Positions 45,218 to 54,123 are shown, counted from the first letter of the stretch. The stretch is DNA of 64,000 nucleotides from Sphingobacterium endophyticum (GCF_009733535.1 NZ_SMMI01000018.1:17224-81223); one strand, 5' to 3'. The notes: generated by a model not told the origin, from the sequence alone. Made by a program: numbers and translations.

Positions 45218-47350
45218 TTAGTTATCTTTTTTCTTGCTGAGATCATAATCGATCCTCACATGGTAAATACTCTTCAACATAGCCTTGAAAATCTTAGCCG
45301 ATTCTGATATCTCACGCATCGTTATATCCGCATTCTGGAATTGACGCTGCATAAGCTTATGATCAATGATTTTGTCGACCAAATTATTAATCGACTCCTC
45401 AGTCGGTTCCTTTAACGCTCTTGATGCAGCCTCCACTGAATCCGCCATCATCAATACCGCAGTTTCTTTCGAAAATGGCACCGGGCCCGGATACTTGAAA
45501 ATAGACTCATCGATTACCTTATCTGGATTCTCCTTAATCGCCATATTGTAGAAATAATCCACCTTCGTCGTACCGTGGTGTGTACGGATAAAGTCGATCA
45601 CAACTTCCGGCATTTGATTTTTCCTCGCCATCTCAATCCCCTTAAGCACGTGGGAAATAATAATCTGTGCACTTTGTTCTGGTGTCAGCTCCTCATGCGG
45701 GTTATCGTTGGTTTTTTGGTTCTCAATAAAATAGAGCGGGTTGATCATCTTACCAATATCATGGTACAGTGCTCCTGCACGAACTAAAAGAGGGTTTCCG
45801 CCGATTTTATAGATCGCTGCCTCAGCTAGATTTGCTACCTGTAATGAGTGCTGGAAAGTTCCTGGTGCTTTCAACGATAATTCGCGTAATAACCTGGAAT
45901 TACTATTCGTCAATTCCATTAAGGTCAGGTCTGAAACAATACCGAACAGTTTCTCAAAAGCATAGATCAATGGATAGGCGAGTAGGGTAAGACCAACACT
46001 GACTGTGAACGGTAAAATATCCTGCCAATAGATCGTCGAAAACGACCCATTTCTTGTCAATACCAATCCCATATAGGCTAGGATATAGGTTCCGAGTATC
46101 AGAACACTGGAAACCAAAAATTGCTCCCGCTTCACTAGCGTACGGATGCTGTAGATGGCAACCATACCAGCCGTAAATTGTAGGAATACAAAATCAAAAC
46201 TATTTGGGACAAATAGCCCGGCAATCAATACCATTAAGATATGAATGTTGAGCGCTATTCTCGTATCAAATAATAATCTGAAGATAATAGGAACACTACA
46301 ATAAGGAATGTAGTACAAGCTAGGGATCTTGATTTTAATTGCCCAACTTAATACCCCTAACATGACAAGAATTACGATAAAGATGATGAAGAGGAGACGG
46401 TTGTTATTAAAGATATCCTTCCTGAAAAAATAAAGGAATACCATCAGCAATGCCATCGCCAAGGATATCAAGATAAAATGACCAAATGTTACTAAATTCT
46501 GCTCACCGCTTATCCTAGATTCATCTTCGAAAACTTTCCTCAACGATTCTAATTTCTGATAGGTATCGTTGTTGATAATTTTACTTTGTTCTGCAATCAG
46601 CTCATCTTTCTGTACCATCCCTCGGGTAGTCGAAATATTTGCCAATGCTGTTTGCTCCACCTTATTGGTTTGCGATTCGTTAAAGACAAAGTTGATATTT
46701 ATGTAGTTCTTAAGAACTTCTGCCAACCATCGTTTATGCTCAATTAATTTATTCTTTTCTAATGCCCCAACAATATATTGATTTGCCGACTCAATCGTAA
46801 AGCAGTCTACTGTATTCTTTTGCTGAGCAATATTATCATGGACAAGGACAAAATTATACTCGAGTCCTGTAGGATCATTCTTTGTTGTATCGCTTCCCTT
46901 ATTCTGGAACCTATTGTTTAAGGAGATCACTCCGCGTTCATAGATGTAATTCAATAGGGCAGTACCTACTTCCCGATAACTATTAATATTTACAGTTTCC
47001 GATGAATCTAATTGACTGGCTTGCCATTTTTCATTCAGGTCGGTATTGAACTGGTCAATCTGCTCTTTACTAGCTACATCGTTTAAATTATAGATAGGTT
47101 GAACCGTCTTTAAAATATACTGTTTATCACGCTCCATTTCCTCGGCAGTTTTCAGGACTGCAAAGTTGTATGGAGAAATCAGATTCTCATGGTTCCATGG
47201 TTTTCCTTTTTGATATTCATATCTAAACCGAGGTTGTTTAGGTAGAAATATACAGATTAGGATAATGGTCAATACCACCATCCCATATTTCCATAGGGTT
47301 GAGTTTTGCTGTAATTTATCCTTAGGGTAGTTAATCTTTAATTTCGCCAC
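45218..47350 (-). CDS. pgpH: 7TM-HD (PgpH-type) membrane phosphodiesterase
   Basis: 710 residues with the PgpH architecture: a short cytoplasmic N-terminus and first helix (YGMVVLTIILICIFLPKQPR), a large extracytoplasmic 7TMR-HDED domain (about 50-280), seven helices (about 290-470), and a cytoplasmic HD domain with FQHSLQVANLAEAAIYKIGG, VRAGALYHDIGKMINPLYFI (H-D-I-G), FIRTHHGTTKVDYFY, and a late VLMMADSVEAASRAL (final metal-binding Asp). PgpH proteins hydrolyse cyclic di-AMP to pApA, controlling potassium and osmotic balance. The gene is divergent from rpe; a long palindrome lies between them. Confidence 0.93.
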   Translation of the reverse strand: MAKLKINYPKDKLQQNSTLWKYGMVVLTIILICIFLPKQPRFRYEYQKGKPWNHENLISPYNFAVLKTAEEMERDKQYILKTVQPIYNLNDVASKEQIDQFNTDLNEKWQASQLDSSETVNINSYREVGTALLNYIYERGVISLNNRFQNKGSDTTKNDPTGLEYNFVLVHDNIAQQKNTVDCFTIESANQYIVGALEKNKLIEHKRWLAEVLKNYININFVFNESQTNKVEQTALANISTTRGMVQKDELIAEQSKIINNDTYQKLESLRKVFEDESRISGEQNLVTFGHFILISLAMALLMVFLYFFRKDIFNNNRLLFIIFIVILVMLGVLSWAIKIKIPSLYYIPYCSVPIIFRLLFDTRIALNIHILMVLIAGLFVPNSFDFVFLQFTAGMVAIYSIRTLVKREQFLVSSVLILGTYILAYMGLVLTRNGSFSTIYWQDILPFTVSVGLTLLAYPLIYAFEKLFGIVSDLTLMELTNSNSRLLRELSLKAPGTFQHSLQVANLAEAAIYKIGGNPLLVRAGALYHDIGKMINPLYFIENQKTNDNPHEELTPEQSAQIIISHVLKGIEMARKNQMPEVVIDFIRTHHGTTKVDYFYNMAIKENPDKVIDESIFKYPGPVPFSKETAVLMMADSVEAASRALKEPTEESINNLVDKIIDHKLMQRQFQNADITMREISESAKIFKAMLKSIYHVRIDYDLSKKKDN

Positions 47351-47463
47351 GTTCTTGTTTTAGTGATCTTAACAAACAAATGTAATTAATTTACCGCAAA
47401 CAGTTCGGAATCTGTAAACCTATTTCAGTATAAGACAATGTAAAAGACAGTATGGTTACGTTT

Positions 47464-47605
47464 GGGTTTCAGTCGTGTTTTAGTCGTGTCTCGTCCGCAT
47501 CTTGGCAGGACATTGTCCACAGCTCGTCCGCTTGTGAGCGGACGAGCTCCGGATAAGTTTTGGACAAGCTGTGGATGAGACACGAGCGAAACACGAGCAA
47601 AACCC
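47464..47605. repeat. large imperfect palindrome in the pgpH-rpe intergenic region
   Basis: A central hairpin with perfect 11-bp arms, AGCTCGTCCGC (47521-47531), loop TTGTGA, GCGGACGAGCT (47538-47548), lies inside two outer arms. 47464-47506 and 47563-47605 are reverse complements at roughly three of every four positions; shared words include TCGTGTTT and TCGTGTCTC. The stretch is visibly richer in G and C than its neighbours. The arms also contain the repeated word AGTCGTGT. It looks like a mobile-type or REP-like extragenic element, or a very stable leader structure. Confidence 0.8.
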
Positions 47606-47830
47606 GACTCGGACTCAACTGAGATATGATTTACGGATAGCCTTATTTGAATTAATAAATTATAATGAATTTCTAATAGGAAGGGCTTAAAAATACCCTT
47701 TAGCAGTTCTTGAATAAGAATTTGCAATTAATAAGTATGGTGGGATTTTATTCATATAAGCAAGATTCTTATTGGAATGAGAAAATGAATGTTATGTGAA
47801 TGTAGAGATTGCTTTTAAAAGAGCTTGATG

Positions 47831-47862
47831 TTTCAATTAGAGGATAATACTTGTTATCTTTG
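47831..47862 (+). promoter_or_regulatory. Bacteroidota-type promoter of rpe
   Basis: TTTC at 47831-47834 and TATCTTTG at 47855-47862, followed by C, separated by 20 bases: close to the -33/-7 consensus with a perfect TAnnTTTGC box. It lies 15 bases before the rpe ATG, so the leader is very short. Confidence 0.75.
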
Positions 47863-47877
47863 CAGAAAATTTAAGAC

Positions 47878-48558
47878 ATGTCCACACAACAACACTTAAT
47901 TGCACCTTCGGTATTGGCAGCAGATTTTGCGAATCTACAGCGAGATATTGAGATGGTGAATAATAGCGAAGCTGATTGGTTCCATATTGATATTATGGAC
48001 GGTGTATTCGTTCCTAATATTTCCTTTGGTTTTCCGGTTATGAGCGCAATTGCAAAACATGCGAAGAAGCCAATGGATGTGCATTTGATGATTGTTGATC
48101 CTGACCGTTATTTAAAAATCTGTAAGGACAATGGTGCGGATATTATTACCGTGCATTATGAGGCTTGTACTCACTTACATCGCACATTAGCAGCGATTAA
48201 GGAGTTGGGATGTAAAGCAGGTGTTGCGTTGAATCCTCATACTCCGGTTTCATTATTGAAAGATGTGATTCAGGATATTGACCTAGTTTGTTTGATGTCT
48301 GTGAATCCAGGATTTGGTGGTCAGAAATTCATTGAGCGTACTTACAGTAAAATCAAGGAATTGCGCGCGTTAGCAATAGAGAACGGAACGGATGTATTGA
48401 TCGAAATTGATGGGGGAGTTGGTCTATCGAATGCAGGGAAGTTATTAGCTGCAGGGGCGGACGTTTTAGTAGCTGGAAGCTTTGTGTTTACGGCCGAAAA
48501 CCCTACACAAACGATTCAGGAACTGAAAGCTGTAGACCCTTCTGTTCAATCGGTTTAG
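47878..48558 (+). CDS. rpe: ribulose-phosphate 3-epimerase
   Basis: 226 residues, full length. Family motifs: IAPSVLAADFANLQRDIEMV at the N-terminus, WFHIDIMDGVFVPNISFGFP (catalytic Asp and first metal-site residues, about 36-55), MDVHLMIVDP (metal-binding His), LMSVNPGFGGQKFIERTYSK (about 140-159) and VLIEIDGGVGLSNAG (second catalytic Asp, about 176). It interconverts ribulose 5-phosphate and xylulose 5-phosphate in the pentose phosphate pathway, in the cytoplasm. A stand-alone gene with its own promoter. Confidence 0.98.
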   Translation: MSTQQHLIAPSVLAADFANLQRDIEMVNNSEADWFHIDIMDGVFVPNISFGFPVMSAIAKHAKKPMDVHLMIVDPDRYLKICKDNGADIITVHYEACTHLHRTLAAIKELGCKAGVALNPHTPVSLLKDVIQDIDLVCLMSVNPGFGGQKFIERTYSKIKELRALAIENGTDVLIEIDGGVGLSNAGKLLAAGADVLVAGSFVFTAENPTQTIQELKAVDPSVQSV

Positions 48559-48628
48559 GTCTATTGTTTAGAATATTTCCAAATTAGGTTGAGATGGCAG
48601 AATTGCAAATTAAACGCAGTTTTTTTTG

Positions 48629-48637
48629 TATTTTTGC
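48629..48637 (+). promoter_or_regulatory. Bacteroidota -7 box of the aconitase gene
   Basis: TATTTTTGC matches TAnnTTTGC exactly, 65 bases before the start codon. A TTG near 48603 could be the upstream element, although the spacing is a little long. Confidence 0.55.
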
Positions 48638-48701
48638 GTAAATAGCTCAAAAAAGAGAGCAAATAGTTAAAATTTAATAAATCATATTAAACTACAAATA
48701 A

Positions 48702-50966
48702 ATGGCTTTTGATATAGACATGATCAAAAAGGTTTATTCTCAATATGATGAGCGTATTAAATCTGCTCGTCAGGTTGTTGATAAACCATTGACTCTAGCT
48801 GAGAAAATTTTATATGCGCACCTTTGGGATGGTAACGCAACTGAGGCATACGAGCGTGGAAAATCATATGTTGATTTTGCACCGGATCGCGTAGCAATGC
48901 AAGATGCTACTGCACAGATGGCATTATTGCAGTTCATGCAAGCTGGCCGTCCGAAAGCAGCGGTTCCTTCAACTGTACACTGTGACCACTTGATTCAAGC
49001 GCGTGATGGAGCAGCTGAGGATTTAAATCGTGCTAAAAACGAAAGTTCTGAAGTATTTAACTTCTTAAGTTCAGTATCGAACAAATACGGTATTGGTTTC
49101 TGGAAACCAGGTGCTGGTATTATCCACCAAGTAGTATTGGAAAACTATGCTTTCCCAGGTGGTATGATGATCGGTACGGACTCACACACAGTAAATGCTG
49201 GTGGTTTAGGTATGGTAGCTATCGGTGTTGGTGGTGCTGATGCATGTGACGTGATGGCTGGATTACCATGGGAGCTTAAATTCCCTAAATTAATCGGTGT
49301 TAAATTAACTGGTAAATTATCAGGATGGGCAGCTCCAAAAGATGTAATCTTGAAAGTTGCTGGTATCTTAACTGTAAAAGGTGGTACTGGTGCAATCGTA
49401 GAATACTTCGGTGATGGTGCTGAATCATTATCATGTACTGGTAAAGGTACGATCTGTAACATGGGTGCTGAAATTGGTGCTACCACTTCAACATTCGGTT
49501 ATGATGCTTCAATGGAGCGTTACTTACGTGCTACTGACCGTGCTGAAGTTGCTGATGCTGCAAATGCTATTAAAGAGCATTTAACTGCTGACCCTGAAGT
49601 TTATGCTAATCCTGAACAATACTTCGATCAATTGATCGAAATCAACTTATCGGAGTTGGAGCCTTCATTGAATGGTCCTTTTACTCCAGATTTGTATACT
49701 CCAATCTCACGTATGCGTGAAGAAGCTGGTAAAAACGGCTGGCCTACAAAAGTTGAATGGGGATTAATCGGTTCATGTACTAACTCTTCATACGAAGATT
49801 TATCACGTGCTGCTTCTATCGCTCGTCAAGCTGTTGAAAAAGGTCTAGTTACGAAAGCTGAATTTGGTATCAACCCAGGTTCTGAGCAAGTTCGTTTTAC
49901 TGCTGACCGTGATGGTTTATTGAAAACTTTCGAAGATCTAAACGCGACGATCTTTACAAATGCATGTGGACCATGTATTGGTATGTGGGATCGTGCTGGT
50001 GCAGATAAACAAGAGAAAAACACAATCGTTCACTCATTCAACCGTAACTTTGCAAAACGTGCTGACGGTAACCCGAATACCTTTGCATTCGTAACATCAC
50101 CAGAAATGGTTGCTGCGATTGCTATCTCTGGTGATTTAGGATTTAACCCATTGACAGATACGTTAACTAATAAAAACGGAGAGCAAGTGAAATTAGATCC
50201 TCCTACTGGTGATGAATTGCCAGAAAAAGGATTTGCAGTTGATGATCCAGGATATCAAGCTCCTGCGGCAGATGGATCTTCTGTTGTAGTTGAAGTAAGT
50301 CCTGAATCTGATCGTCTTCAGTTATTAGAGCCGTTTGCAGCTTGGGAAGGTACTGATCTTAAAGGTTTGAAATTATTGATCAAAGCTAAAGGAAAATGTA
50401 CAACTGACCACATCTCTATGGCAGGTCCTTGGTTGAAATACCGTGGTCACTTAGACAACATCTCTAATAATATGTTGATCGGTGCGGTAAACTACTTCAA
50501 CGAAAAAACTGACAAGGTGAAGAACCAATTGACTGGCGAGTACGGTCCGGTTCCTTCAACTCAACGTGACTATAAAGCACACGGAATCGGTTCGATCGTT
50601 GTTGGTGATGAAAACTATGGTGAAGGTTCATCTCGTGAACACGCAGCTATGGAACCTCGTCACTTAGGTGTTCGTGCGGTATTAGTGAAATCATTCGCTC
50701 GTATCCACGAAACTAACTTGAAAAAACAAGGGATGCTTGGTCTTACCTTCGCTAATAAAGATGATTACGATAAGATCAAAGAAGATGATACTATCGATAT
50801 CATTGGATTAACTGAATTCACTCCTAATAAACCGCTTACATTGGTATTACACCATTCAGACGGTACATCAGAAGAAATTCTTGCTAACCACACTTACAAC
50901 GAACAACAAATCGGTTGGTTCAAAGCTGGTGGTGCATTGAATATTATTCGATCGAGTCAGAAGTAG
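48702..50966 (+). CDS. acn: aconitate hydratase
   Basis: 754 residues, the size of mitochondrial-type aconitases. Features in order: VPSTVHCDHLIQA at about 87-99 (substrate-loop His), MIGTDSHTVNAGGLGM (about 157-172), LIGSCTNSSYEDL (first iron-sulfur Cys, about 352-364), TNACGPCIGMWDR (second and third cluster Cys, about 424-436), and a C-terminal swivel domain with YGEGSSREHAAMEPRHLG (about 640-657, catalytic Ser). Isomerises citrate to isocitrate in the TCA cycle with a [4Fe-4S] cluster. Codon use is more biased (frequent GGT, CGT, GCT) than in surrounding genes, as expected for a highly expressed enzyme. Confidence 0.98.
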   Translation: MAFDIDMIKKVYSQYDERIKSARQVVDKPLTLAEKILYAHLWDGNATEAYERGKSYVDFAPDRVAMQDATAQMALLQFMQAGRPKAAVPSTVHCDHLIQARDGAAEDLNRAKNESSEVFNFLSSVSNKYGIGFWKPGAGIIHQVVLENYAFPGGMMIGTDSHTVNAGGLGMVAIGVGGADACDVMAGLPWELKFPKLIGVKLTGKLSGWAAPKDVILKVAGILTVKGGTGAIVEYFGDGAESLSCTGKGTICNMGAEIGATTSTFGYDASMERYLRATDRAEVADAANAIKEHLTADPEVYANPEQYFDQLIEINLSELEPSLNGPFTPDLYTPISRMREEAGKNGWPTKVEWGLIGSCTNSSYEDLSRAASIARQAVEKGLVTKAEFGINPGSEQVRFTADRDGLLKTFEDLNATIFTNACGPCIGMWDRAGADKQEKNTIVHSFNRNFAKRADGNPNTFAFVTSPEMVAAIAISGDLGFNPLTDTLTNKNGEQVKLDPPTGDELPEKGFAVDDPGYQAPAADGSSVVVEVSPESDRLQLLEPFAAWEGTDLKGLKLLIKAKGKCTTDHISMAGPWLKYRGHLDNISNNMLIGAVNYFNEKTDKVKNQLTGEYGPVPSTQRDYKAHGIGSIVVGDENYGEGSSREHAAMEPRHLGVRAVLVKSFARIHETNLKKQGMLGLTFANKDDYDKIKEDDTIDIIGLTEFTPNKPLTLVLHHSDGTSEEILANHTYNEQQIGWFKAGGALNIIRSSQK

Positions 50967-51039
50967 TATTTAGTATTAAGTAGTTAGTATTTAGACTAGC
51001 AACGGAATATAGTAGTTAGTATTAGACTACGACGAAATA

Positions 51040-51070
51040 AAGTGCTGTTCGAGAGGACAGCACTTTTTTT
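51040..51070 (+). terminator. intrinsic terminator of the aconitase gene
   Basis: AAGTGCTGTTC (51040-51050), loop GAGA, GGACAGCACTT (51055-51065) with one G-T pair, then a T-run. Between the stop and the hairpin is a degenerate low-complexity stretch built of TAGTATTTAG/TAGTTAGTAT words (about 50966-51030). Confidence 0.9.
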
Positions 51071-51086
51071 ATTTAAGAATGAACTT

Positions 51087-51195
51087 TATCACCTAAACCA
51101 CTTTTAACTATATTTGGAGAAAATGACAAAAGTATAAAACCGGTCAACTCTATTTAGAGATGGACAACTGTCTCGATTCTTTTGTCCTATGTCTA
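51087..51195. repeat. direct repeat A, copy 1 (upstream of REP-like cluster)
   Basis: Copy 1 of a repeat of roughly 85 bases that recurs at 51523-51640 and, in part, at 51641-51742. Shared landmarks are CCTAAACCACTTTTAACTAT, then ATTTG(G/A)...AATGACAAA, ATAAAACCGGTCAACTCTAT, TTAGAGATGG and AACTGTCTC. The stretch ends in a (C)TTTTGTC/CTATGTC heptamer-rich tail. No coding frame. Confidence 0.8.
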
Positions 51196-51219
51196 ATATC
51201 TCCTTGTCTCTTCTTAAAA

Positions 51220-51450
51220 ATCCCAGCGGGATGACATATCTATAGCCAGACTCGCAGGGTCTGGAATAAGCGTTAATTTCAAAACAACTCCGTAGGAGTG
51301 ACGTGTTAGCTAGAGGTTTTAGAAATATGCCACACCTACGGCGTTGAATTCTGTGATGTAAAATAAATTTCTATAGACATTGCATCCCTATGGGATTCAT
51401 TGGATATTCCATCCCTACAGGATTTGACAAATATATTATCCCTCTGGGAT
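51220..51450. repeat. cluster of short REP-like palindromes
   Basis: Six short imperfect palindromes of the form ATCCCnnnGGGAT lie 30-85 bases apart: ATCCCAGCGGGAT (51220), ACTCCGTAGGAGT (51287), ACACCTACGGCGT (51332), ATCCCTATGGGAT (51384), ATCCCTACAGGAT (51411), ATCCCTCTGGGAT (51438). A different hairpin CCAGACTCGCAGGGTCTGG sits at 51246-51264. Several units are followed by GAC or TT(G/C)A and AT-rich linkers. This resembles repetitive extragenic palindromes moved by RAYT transposases; no transposase is present here. Confidence 0.75.
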
Positions 51451-51522
51451 TTGAATATATCCTTTCAAACCATTGCTATTCTAACTCAATAGGAGGTTGA
51501 AAAAAAGTGTTTTGGGGGAATG

Positions 51523-51640
51523 TTATCTCCTAAACCACTTTTAACTATATTTGATATAAATGACAAAGTATATAACCGGCCAAGTCTATTTAGAGATGGA
51601 AAACTGTCTCTGTCTCTGTCTTTTGTCTTTTGTCTTATTT
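51523..51640. repeat. direct repeat A, copy 2
   Basis: Copy 2 repeats CTCCTAAACCACTTTTAACT, ATATTTGATATAAATGACAA, TATATAACCGGCCAAGTCTA, TTTAGAGATGGAAAACTGTC, followed by CTCTGT repeats and two CTTTTGT heptamers. It lies on the far side of the REP-like cluster from copy 1. Confidence 0.8.
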
Positions 51641-51742
51641 CTATATTTGATGAAAATGACAAAAATATAAAACCTGTCAACTCTATTCAGAGACAGGCCA
51701 ACTGTCTAGGCTCTTATGTCTTTTGTCTTATGTCTTATGTCT
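51641..51742. repeat. direct repeat A, partial copy 3, with heptamer array
   Basis: Copy 3 lacks the first third: CTATATTTGATGAAAATGAC, ATAAAACCTGTCAACTCTAT, TCAGAGACAGGCCAACTGTC, then a CTTATGT/CTTTTGT/CTTATGT/CTTATGT heptamer array (51713-51740) that runs to 10 bases before the first plausible start codon of the carboxypeptidase gene. Confidence 0.75.
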
Positions 51743-51751
51743 ATTAACCAA

Positions 51752-53488
51752 ATGAACAGAAATCTAATGAAAAGCATAGCTTTAATAGCTATTTTAATGG
51801 GTTCAGTCCATATGAACTTAAATGCTCAAAAAATCCCTTACGAACTGGATGCAAAGAAAAATACTACGGTTACCTATCAGGAATTAGTAGACTATTATGC
51901 GAGTTTGTTGAAAGGACGTAAGGATGCAAAAATAATTGATGTAGGGCAGACGGATGTTGGTAAGCCATTGCAGGTTATCGTACTATCCAAGGATGGAGAT
52001 TTTGATCCGAGACTTATTAAGGCCAAAGGAAAAGCGGTTATGTTGATCAATAATGGCATTCATCCGGGTGAGCCAGAAGGTATAGATGCGTCTATGATGT
52101 TTGTCAGGGATTTGTTAACGGAAAATAAGCTTCCTGATAATTTGGTGCTTTGTGTGATACCGGTTTACAATATTGCGGGCATGTTGAATAGGGGTGAGTC
52201 TAGGGTAAATCAGAATGGTCCTAATGAATATGGATTTCGTGGTTCAAGGCAACATTATGATTTGAACAGGGATTTTATAAAAGGAGATTCCAGGAATTCC
52301 AGACTGTTTCAAAAGATCTTTAATACATGGGATCCTGATGTTTTCTTAGATACCCATACGAGCAACGGTGCGGATTACCAATATGTAATGACTTTAATAG
52401 AGACGCATAAGGACAAATTGCATAAGGACCTGGCTCCATATATGAAGTCAAAATTCACAGATGAGCTTTATAAAAGGATGGAAAAGGTTGGATTTCCGAT
52501 GGTTCCCTATGTTAATTCAAAAGGTGAAACTCCAGAGAGTGGCTTAGTTTCTTTTTTGGAAAGTCCTAGATATTCAACAGGTTATGCAGCATTACATAAT
52601 ACAATAGGTTATATGCCTGAAACGCATATGTGGAAACCGTACCAGCAAAGGGTGGAATCGACTTATGCATTGATGAAGAGCTTGTTCGATGTATCGGTTA
52701 AGGAATCTAAGGATTTGGTTGCTTTAAGGAAGAAGATTAAACAAATGGTGGTGGATCAGGTGGAATTTCCTGTGAGTTGGAGCTTGGACACTAGTCATGT
52801 AGATACCATTAATTTTATGGGTTTCGAATCCGGGAAAAAGAAGAGTGAGGTATCAGGAGAGGATCGATTATATTATGACCGGAGTAAGCCTTTTCAAAAA
52901 CAAGTTCCATATTTCAGCAGCTACAAGCCAAATGTTGTCATCAAGAAACCAAAGGCTTATATTATACCACAGGCTTATGATCGATTAATCGAGTTGATGA
53001 AGACGAATTCAGTCATCATGAGGCAATTGGGGAATGATCAAGTGATTGATGTAGAAATGTATTATATCAGCAGTTATAAAACACAAAGCTCAGCTTATGA
53101 AGGTCATTTTCCACATCATTCTGTAGAAGTAAGCTCGAAGAAAATGAAGGTGCCTTTTTATGCAGGAGACTGGGTTGTAGAAACTAACCAGCCCATGAAC
53201 CGATATATCGTTGAAACCTTAGAGCCGCAAGGAATGGATTCGTTTTTCAATTGGAACTTCTTTGACGCTATTCTATCCCAGAAAGAATATTTTTCGGCGT
53301 ATATATTTGAAGATACAGCTGCAGAACTGTTAAAGAATGATTCGAAGCTTAAAAAAGATTTCGAGGACGCTAAAAAGGCTGATCCGAAATTAGCAGGGAG
53401 TGGAAGAGCGCAATTGGAATGGATATATAAAAGGACGCATCATTATGAGCATAATTACGGGTTGTATCCTGTAGGTCGATTACTTTAA
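51752..53488 (+). CDS. secreted M14 family zinc carboxypeptidase
   Basis: 578 residues from the ATG at 51752; the alternative at 51767 gives the same signal peptide (MKSIALIAILMGSVHMNLNA). An upstream ATG at 51716 lies within the heptamer array and would add MSFVLCLMSINQ, so it is rejected. M14 zinc motif: VMLINNGIHPGEPEGIDASM (H-x-x-E, about residues 98-117). Then SRQHYDLNRDFIKGDSRNSR (substrate Arg/Asn region), and WDPDVFLDTHTSNGADYQYV (third zinc ligand His). The catalytic domain ends around residue 300; the rest, about 280 residues, is a beta-rich extension. Cleaves C-terminal amino acids, probably in the periplasm or outside. Confidence 0.92.
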   Translation: MNRNLMKSIALIAILMGSVHMNLNAQKIPYELDAKKNTTVTYQELVDYYASLLKGRKDAKIIDVGQTDVGKPLQVIVLSKDGDFDPRLIKAKGKAVMLINNGIHPGEPEGIDASMMFVRDLLTENKLPDNLVLCVIPVYNIAGMLNRGESRVNQNGPNEYGFRGSRQHYDLNRDFIKGDSRNSRLFQKIFNTWDPDVFLDTHTSNGADYQYVMTLIETHKDKLHKDLAPYMKSKFTDELYKRMEKVGFPMVPYVNSKGETPESGLVSFLESPRYSTGYAALHNTIGYMPETHMWKPYQQRVESTYALMKSLFDVSVKESKDLVALRKKIKQMVVDQVEFPVSWSLDTSHVDTINFMGFESGKKKSEVSGEDRLYYDRSKPFQKQVPYFSSYKPNVVIKKPKAYIIPQAYDRLIELMKTNSVIMRQLGNDQVIDVEMYYISSYKTQSSAYEGHFPHHSVEVSSKKMKVPFYAGDWVVETNQPMNRYIVETLEPQGMDSFFNWNFFDAILSQKEYFSAYIFEDTAAELLKNDSKLKKDFEDAKKADPKLAGSGRAQLEWIYKRTHHYEHNYGLYPVGRLL

Positions 53489-53567
53489 TATGTTTAAAAC
53501 CTGTTGACAAAAGGCTGTCATTGCTGCTTTGTAGATTTGATTATTCAATCATTTAAAAGAAAAATTT

Positions 53568-54041
53568 ATGAGCACACAAGCATTTTTGACTAAGGAAGAA
53601 TTTTTAAACAATTGGCAAGGCCATAGAACCTTAACAAGAAAAACAATTGAAAAATTTCCAGAAAAGGATCTTTTTGAATTCAAGATAGGAGTAATGCGTC
53701 CATTTAGCGATATGATCAAGGAGTTGCTAAGTATCGGCATACCAGGTTTGGAAGATATTGTCAATAACAGAATCAGCAAATACAATCATAATTTACCATT
53801 TGATACCAAAAAGGCTTTATTAGCAGAATGGGATCGTCAAACTCCGTTGATTACAGAGTTCTATAATCAGATTTCAGAAGATAAATTAAAAGAAGATTTC
53901 AATTTATTTGGAGAGTTTAATTTTCCAATCAATCAAAACATTGTTTATTTTTTGGATAATGAGATTCACCATCGTTCTCAAGGATATGTTTATTTAAGAG
54001 CGCTTGGAATCGAACCGCCAATGTTTTGGGATCGGTGGTAG
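53568..54041 (+). CDS. DinB family protein
   Basis: 157 residues. DinB helices: FLTKEEFLNNWQGHRTLTRK (first metal-ligand His in x-x-x-H-R), RPFSDMIKELLSIGIPGLED, FDTKKALLAEWDRQTPLITE, and a C-terminal NEIHHRSQGYVYLRALGIEP with the H-H-R-x-Q-x-Y-x-Y-L-R metal/thiol-site motif. The ending EPPMFWDRW is typical for this subgroup. A single gene 79 bases after the carboxypeptidase gene; it could be co-transcribed. The biochemical role is unknown. Confidence 0.92.
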   Translation: MSTQAFLTKEEFLNNWQGHRTLTRKTIEKFPEKDLFEFKIGVMRPFSDMIKELLSIGIPGLEDIVNNRISKYNHNLPFDTKKALLAEWDRQTPLITEFYNQISEDKLKEDFNLFGEFNFPINQNIVYFLDNEIHHRSQGYVYLRALGIEPPMFWDRW

Positions 54042-54064
54042 AAGGTTTTAAGATAAAAAAAAAT

Positions 54065-54082
54065 CCACGTCGCAAGACGTGG
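54065..54082 (-). terminator. intrinsic terminator of the NTF2-like secreted protein gene
   Basis: CCACGTC (54065-54071), loop GCAA, GACGTGG. On the plus strand a run of A precedes the stem, so on the minus strand the hairpin is followed by a T-run; it therefore serves the minus-strand gene ending at 54124. Confidence 0.85.
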
Positions 54083-54123
54083 AATATCAATTAGTGAATT
54101 ATAACCTTCGTATTAGAATTGAT

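Noticed and set aside
47425..47727. 100-residue minus-strand frame between pgpH and rpe
   Set aside because: It runs straight through the large palindrome and its sequence is the translation of the repeat arms; the composition (many Arg, Ser, Gly, Thr) is unlike local proteins.
51716..51751. Upstream start for the M14 carboxypeptidase
   Set aside because: It lies in the heptamer array, and the added MSFVLCLMSINQ spoils the signal peptide; the start was moved to 51752.
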